Translations under genes and position numbers: made by a program | The notes under the pieces: generated by a model | Databases searched by the model: none | The model's input: the letters and a program-made list of their open reading frames with translations, nothing else | Told to the model about the DNA's origin: nothing | Origin: Proteiniphilum sp. UBA5384 | GTDB taxonomy: Bacteria; Bacteroidota; Bacteroidia; Bacteroidales; Dysgonomonadaceae | Length of the DNA: 64,000 nucleotides | Direction: 5' to 3' | Assembly: GCF_002410825.1 (NCBI RefSeq) | Contig: NZ_DHOS01000067.1 | Location: 57,139 to 121,138 of the forward strand | Shown here: in pieces, positions 61,081 through 64,000 of the stretch | Layout of the letters: every line of letters starts with the position of its first letter | Position numbering within the stretch: the first letter of the stretch is position 1

Positions 61081-63147
61081 ATGAAAAAAACAGTACTTAT
61101 GTCCACTGCCCTATCTCTGCTGGTAGCCTGTAACAATGGCAATAGAGCAGATAAACAGGTACCGGTTGACGACGGGATCGACTACACTACTTTCGAATAT
61201 AAGGTAGATCGGTTTGCAGATATCGAAATACTGCGCTATCCCGTGCCGGGGTTCAACAGCCTGTCGCTGCAACAGAAAGAATTGATCTACTATTTATCCC
61301 AGGCTGCCCTTGAAGGGCGTGATATCCTCTGGGACCAACACAACCGTTATAACCTGACTATCCGTAGGGTTTGTGAAGGGGTTTATGAAAATTATATGGG
61401 TGACAAGTCGTCCGAAAACTGGAAACATTTCGAGATATACCTGAAACGGATTTGGATGGCCAACGGCATTCACCATCACTATTCCGAAGACAAGATCTTG
61501 CCTGAATTTCCACAGGAATATTTTGTTTCCATCGTCAAGGGAGTAGATCCGGGCCGTATGCCTTTCCGTGACGGCATGGCAGCCGATGAAACGCTCAACG
61601 AAATCCTTCCGGTGATGTTCGATCCCAAGGTGATGCCCAAGCGTATGAACCAATCAGCCGGTATTGACATTGTCGCCAATTCTGCTGTGAATTTCTATGA
61701 AGGCGTTAGCCAAAAAGAGGTAGAGGATTTTTATAACGCCATGAAAGATCCCAACGACCGGACACCGGTATCATATGGATTGAACAGTAAAGTAGTAAAA
61801 GTTGATGGAGTAGTCACAGAACAGGTATGGAAGCAGGACGGGATGTACGGCAAAGCCATCGAACGTATCATAGGATGGTTGGAGAAGGCTGCCGCCATAG
61901 CAGAGAACGATCATCAGAAAGAAGTAATCAACTCTCTGGTTTCTTATTACCGCACAGGTGACCTGAAAACATTCGATGACTATTCGGTGAAATGGGTGAC
62001 CGATACCATTTCCCGGGTGGACTTTATCAATGGTTTTATCGAAAATTATGCCGATCCGCTCGGTATGAAAGCTACATGGGAATCGATGGTAAACTTCAAG
62101 AGCCTGGAAGCATCTGAACGCACCAGAATCATCAGCGAGAATGCTCAGTGGTTTGAGGATAACTCCCCCATTGACAATCGCTTCAGGAAAGAAAAAGTCA
62201 AAGGGATATCAGCTAAGGTTATTACAGCTGCCATGCTGGGGGGCGACTGCTATCCTGCTACCCCCATCGGTATCAACCTGCCGAATGCTGATTGGATCAG
62301 GCATGACCATGGTTCCAAATCGGTGACTATCGACAATATTACCTTTGCTTACGATAAAGCAGCCGAAGGGAATGGATTCAATGAAGAATTCATGTGGAGT
62401 GATACTGAACGTGAGCAAGCCAAACAGTTCGGTGTAGTGACTGACAATCTGCATACCGATTTGCATGAATGTCTCGGACATGGATCAGGTAAACTGCTGC
62501 CGGGAGTGGATGGCAATGCTCTCAAGGAACATGGTTCCACATTGGAAGAGACAAGAGCCGACCTTTTCGCCCTCTATTATCTGGCTGACCCCAAATTGGT
62601 GGAACTGGGACTTTTACCGGACAATGAAGCATACAAGACATCCTATTACCATTATATTTTGAATGGAGCCATGACCCAGCTCACCCGTATAGAATCGGGT
62701 AAGGATATTGAAGAGGCACATATGCGCAATCGGGCATTGATCTCCAACTGGGTGATCGAGAACGGAAAAGCCGATAATGTAGTGGAAATGCAACAACGTG
62801 ACGGCAAAACATATATAGTGGTCAACGATTACAACAAACTGCGCATCCTTTTTGGCGAGTTACTGGCCGAAATACAGCGGATCAAGTCCGAAGGCGATTA
62901 CGAAGCCGGCAAGAACTTAGTAGAAAAATATGCAGTAAAAGTAAATGCCAACCTGCATAAGGAAGTGCTGGCACGCTACGAAGCATTGGATATCGCTCCT
63001 TACAAGGGGTTTGTGAATCCGGTCTATAAACTTGTGACGGACGACAAAGGAAAAGTAACCGATGTAACTGTATCCTATAACGAAAACTATATAGATCAGC
63101 AACTGCGTTACTCAAGGCAATACTCAGTACTGCCTTTGAAGAATTAA
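61081..63147 (+). CDS. M49 family dipeptidyl-peptidase III-like lipoprotein
   Basis: A 688-residue zinc peptidase that cuts dipeptides from the N-terminus of short peptides. Lipoprotein signal (SLLVACNNG, Cys near 18), so it should be on the periplasmic or surface side. Zinc sites: HTDLHECLGHGSGKL (HExxxH type, about 465) and LEETRADLFALYY (about 492). The M49 fold and length match. It stands after a REP-like element and is followed by a hairpin. Confidence 0.92.
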   Translation: MKKTVLMSTALSLLVACNNGNRADKQVPVDDGIDYTTFEYKVDRFADIEILRYPVPGFNSLSLQQKELIYYLSQAALEGRDILWDQHNRYNLTIRRVCEGVYENYMGDKSSENWKHFEIYLKRIWMANGIHHHYSEDKILPEFPQEYFVSIVKGVDPGRMPFRDGMAADETLNEILPVMFDPKVMPKRMNQSAGIDIVANSAVNFYEGVSQKEVEDFYNAMKDPNDRTPVSYGLNSKVVKVDGVVTEQVWKQDGMYGKAIERIIGWLEKAAAIAENDHQKEVINSLVSYYRTGDLKTFDDYSVKWVTDTISRVDFINGFIENYADPLGMKATWESMVNFKSLEASERTRIISENAQWFEDNSPIDNRFRKEKVKGISAKVITAAMLGGDCYPATPIGINLPNADWIRHDHGSKSVTIDNITFAYDKAAEGNGFNEEFMWSDTEREQAKQFGVVTDNLHTDLHECLGHGSGKLLPGVDGNALKEHGSTLEETRADLFALYYLADPKLVELGLLPDNEAYKTSYYHYILNGAMTQLTRIESGKDIEEAHMRNRALISNWVIENGKADNVVEMQQRDGKTYIVVNDYNKLRILFGELLAEIQRIKSEGDYEAGKNLVEKYAVKVNANLHKEVLARYEALDIAPYKGFVNPVYKLVTDDKGKVTDVTVSYNENYIDQQLRYSRQYSVLPLKN

Positions 63148-63172
63148 TCGAAGCATTAGTCCAAAGGAAGAT

Positions 63173-63227
63173 AATCAATACAATGAGGGTGCATCACAAG
63201 AGTGGTTCCACCCTCATTGTATTGATT
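63173..63227. terminator. Long hairpin after the M49 peptidase
   Basis: A perfect 19-bp stem (63173-63191 with 63209-63227, arm core ACAATGAGGGTG) with a 17-base loop, 26 bases past the stop codon. There is no long T tract after it, so it may be a terminator of the non-canonical kind or an mRNA 3'-end structure. Confidence 0.6.
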
Positions 63228-63301
63228 GTTGAATCGTTCAATCATTACTACCTGTCCCGGTCCGTCGGGATCAGTAAATCAACAAATCAGTAAACCGACT
63301 C

Positions 63302-64000
63302 ATGACTTACAACGAAACGCTTGACTACCTCTACCACCAGATGCCTGAATACCAGAGAATCGGCGATAAGGCGTATAAACCGGGGCTTGACAACAGCCTT
63401 GCATTGGATAGAATATTCAATCACCCTCATCAACAATACAGAACCATTCATGTGGGAGGCACCAACGGGAAAGGCTCCACTTCTCATTTACTGGCAGCCA
63501 TACTTCAGGAATCGGGTTATAAGGTAGGGCTATATACTTCACCTCATCTGATTGACTTCCGTGAACGGATCAGGATTAACGGAGAAATGATTCCCCGCGG
63601 ATTTGTGATGGAGTTCGTGGAAAAACACAAAGAGCAATTTGAGCCGGTCATGCCTTCATTTTTTGAACTGACGATGGAAATGGCTTTTCTCTATTTTGCT
63701 CAACAAGAAGTAGATGTGGCTGTAATTGAGGTAGGACTGGGCGGGCGGCTCGACAGTACCAATATCATTTCTCCCGACCTCAGTATCATTACCAATATCG
63801 GCCTCGATCATATGAAGCAGCTGGGTAATACGTTACCCAAGATTGCTGCCGAAAAAGCAGGAATTATAAAACCATACACCCCTGTGGTAATTGGAGAAAT
63901 GGGAAGTACCGACGTAACACAGGTTTTTATTGATAAGGCACAATCTGTAAGTGCCCCTATTGTCTTCGCAGAGCTCTATATGAATAATTTTAAAGCGGAG
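63302..64000 (+). CDS. folC: Folylpolyglutamate synthase/dihydrofolate synthase, 5' part
   Basis: The first 233 codons run off the end of the window, so no stop is seen. MTYNETLDYLYHQMPEYQRI, then the P-loop-like VGGTNGKGSTSHLLAAIL (about 53), YTSPHLIDFRERIRING (about 80), VIEVGLGGRLDSTNII (about 140) and ITNIGLDHMKQLG (about 163). FolC adds glutamates to folates and makes dihydrofolate. The start is ATG 63302. It is 154 bases after the M49 gene. Confidence 0.95.
   Translation, partial: MTYNETLDYLYHQMPEYQRIGDKAYKPGLDNSLALDRIFNHPHQQYRTIHVGGTNGKGSTSHLLAAILQESGYKVGLYTSPHLIDFRERIRINGEMIPRGFVMEFVEKHKEQFEPVMPSFFELTMEMAFLYFAQQEVDVAVIEVGLGGRLDSTNIISPDLSIITNIGLDHMKQLGNTLPKIAAEKAGIIKPYTPVVIGEMGSTDVTQVFIDKAQSVSAPIVFAELYMNNFKAE

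Overview
The window reads as chromosomal DNA of a Bacteroidota (order Bacteroidales), possibly close to Proteiniphilum, Petrimonas or other Dysgonomonadaceae. The clade call rests on family content and promoter type; the genus-level guess is inference. Supporting content: TonB receptors with carboxypeptidase-like N-terminal domains, a HmuY-type lipoprotein, a SusD-like lipoprotein, a Rho with a long disordered insert, S46, C69 and M49 peptidases, and promoters of the TTG-N19/20-TAnnTTTG type used by this phylum instead of -35/-10 boxes.

Layout. 1-12.3 kb is housekeeping: a lipoprotein, rho, then on the minus strand dnaN-exonuclease-truA and ftsB/divIC-membrane protein-NtrC-like regulator-hybrid kinase-xerD. 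12.4-16.5 kb (plus strand) has a C69 dipeptidase, a phosphohexomutase and mgsA. 16.6-19.7 kb is a more GC-rich pair, a His-rich small protein and a TonB receptor. 19.8-20.4 kb is a scar: a fragment of a group II intron protein, a cut domain V, and a piece of an unknown gene.

20.4-34.5 kb, all minus strand, is an iron/heme block: methyltransferase, outer-membrane barrel, LRR lipoprotein, calycin-like protein, lipoprotein, TonB receptor, HmuY-like lipoprotein and an 8-TM protein, with feoB and a membrane-anchored DtxR-FeoA fusion next to it. 34.5-40.5 kb is an AT-rich accessory island: an orphan SusD chimera, a WYL regulator broken by three frameshifts, an AAA/DUF4143 ATPase, a short Bro-N protein and several long perfect or near-perfect palindromes.

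40.5-64 kb returns to core genes: a DPP7-type S46 peptidase, a flippase, glyQS, an FKBP, a tandem ABC half-transporter pair, dacB, an outer-membrane barrel, an M16 peptidase, a 2-hydroxyacid dehydrogenase, two tRNA-Asn genes, miaA, a pRiA4b-like protein, rpoN, a membrane protein, gcvH, purE, an M49 peptidase and the start of folC, which runs off the end.

The strongest new signal is an 80-bp promoter module found three times with identical internal spacing (27280-27359, 30893-30972, 50246-50325). It sits before the LRR/HmuY operon, before the methyltransferase/outer-membrane barrel unit, and before the ABC pair about 20 kb away, so these three units probably form one regulon, most likely heme or iron responsive. 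The second is a pair of 44-46 bp palindromes with 22-bp arms and the same inner heptamer, each placed at the promoter of an accessory-island gene.
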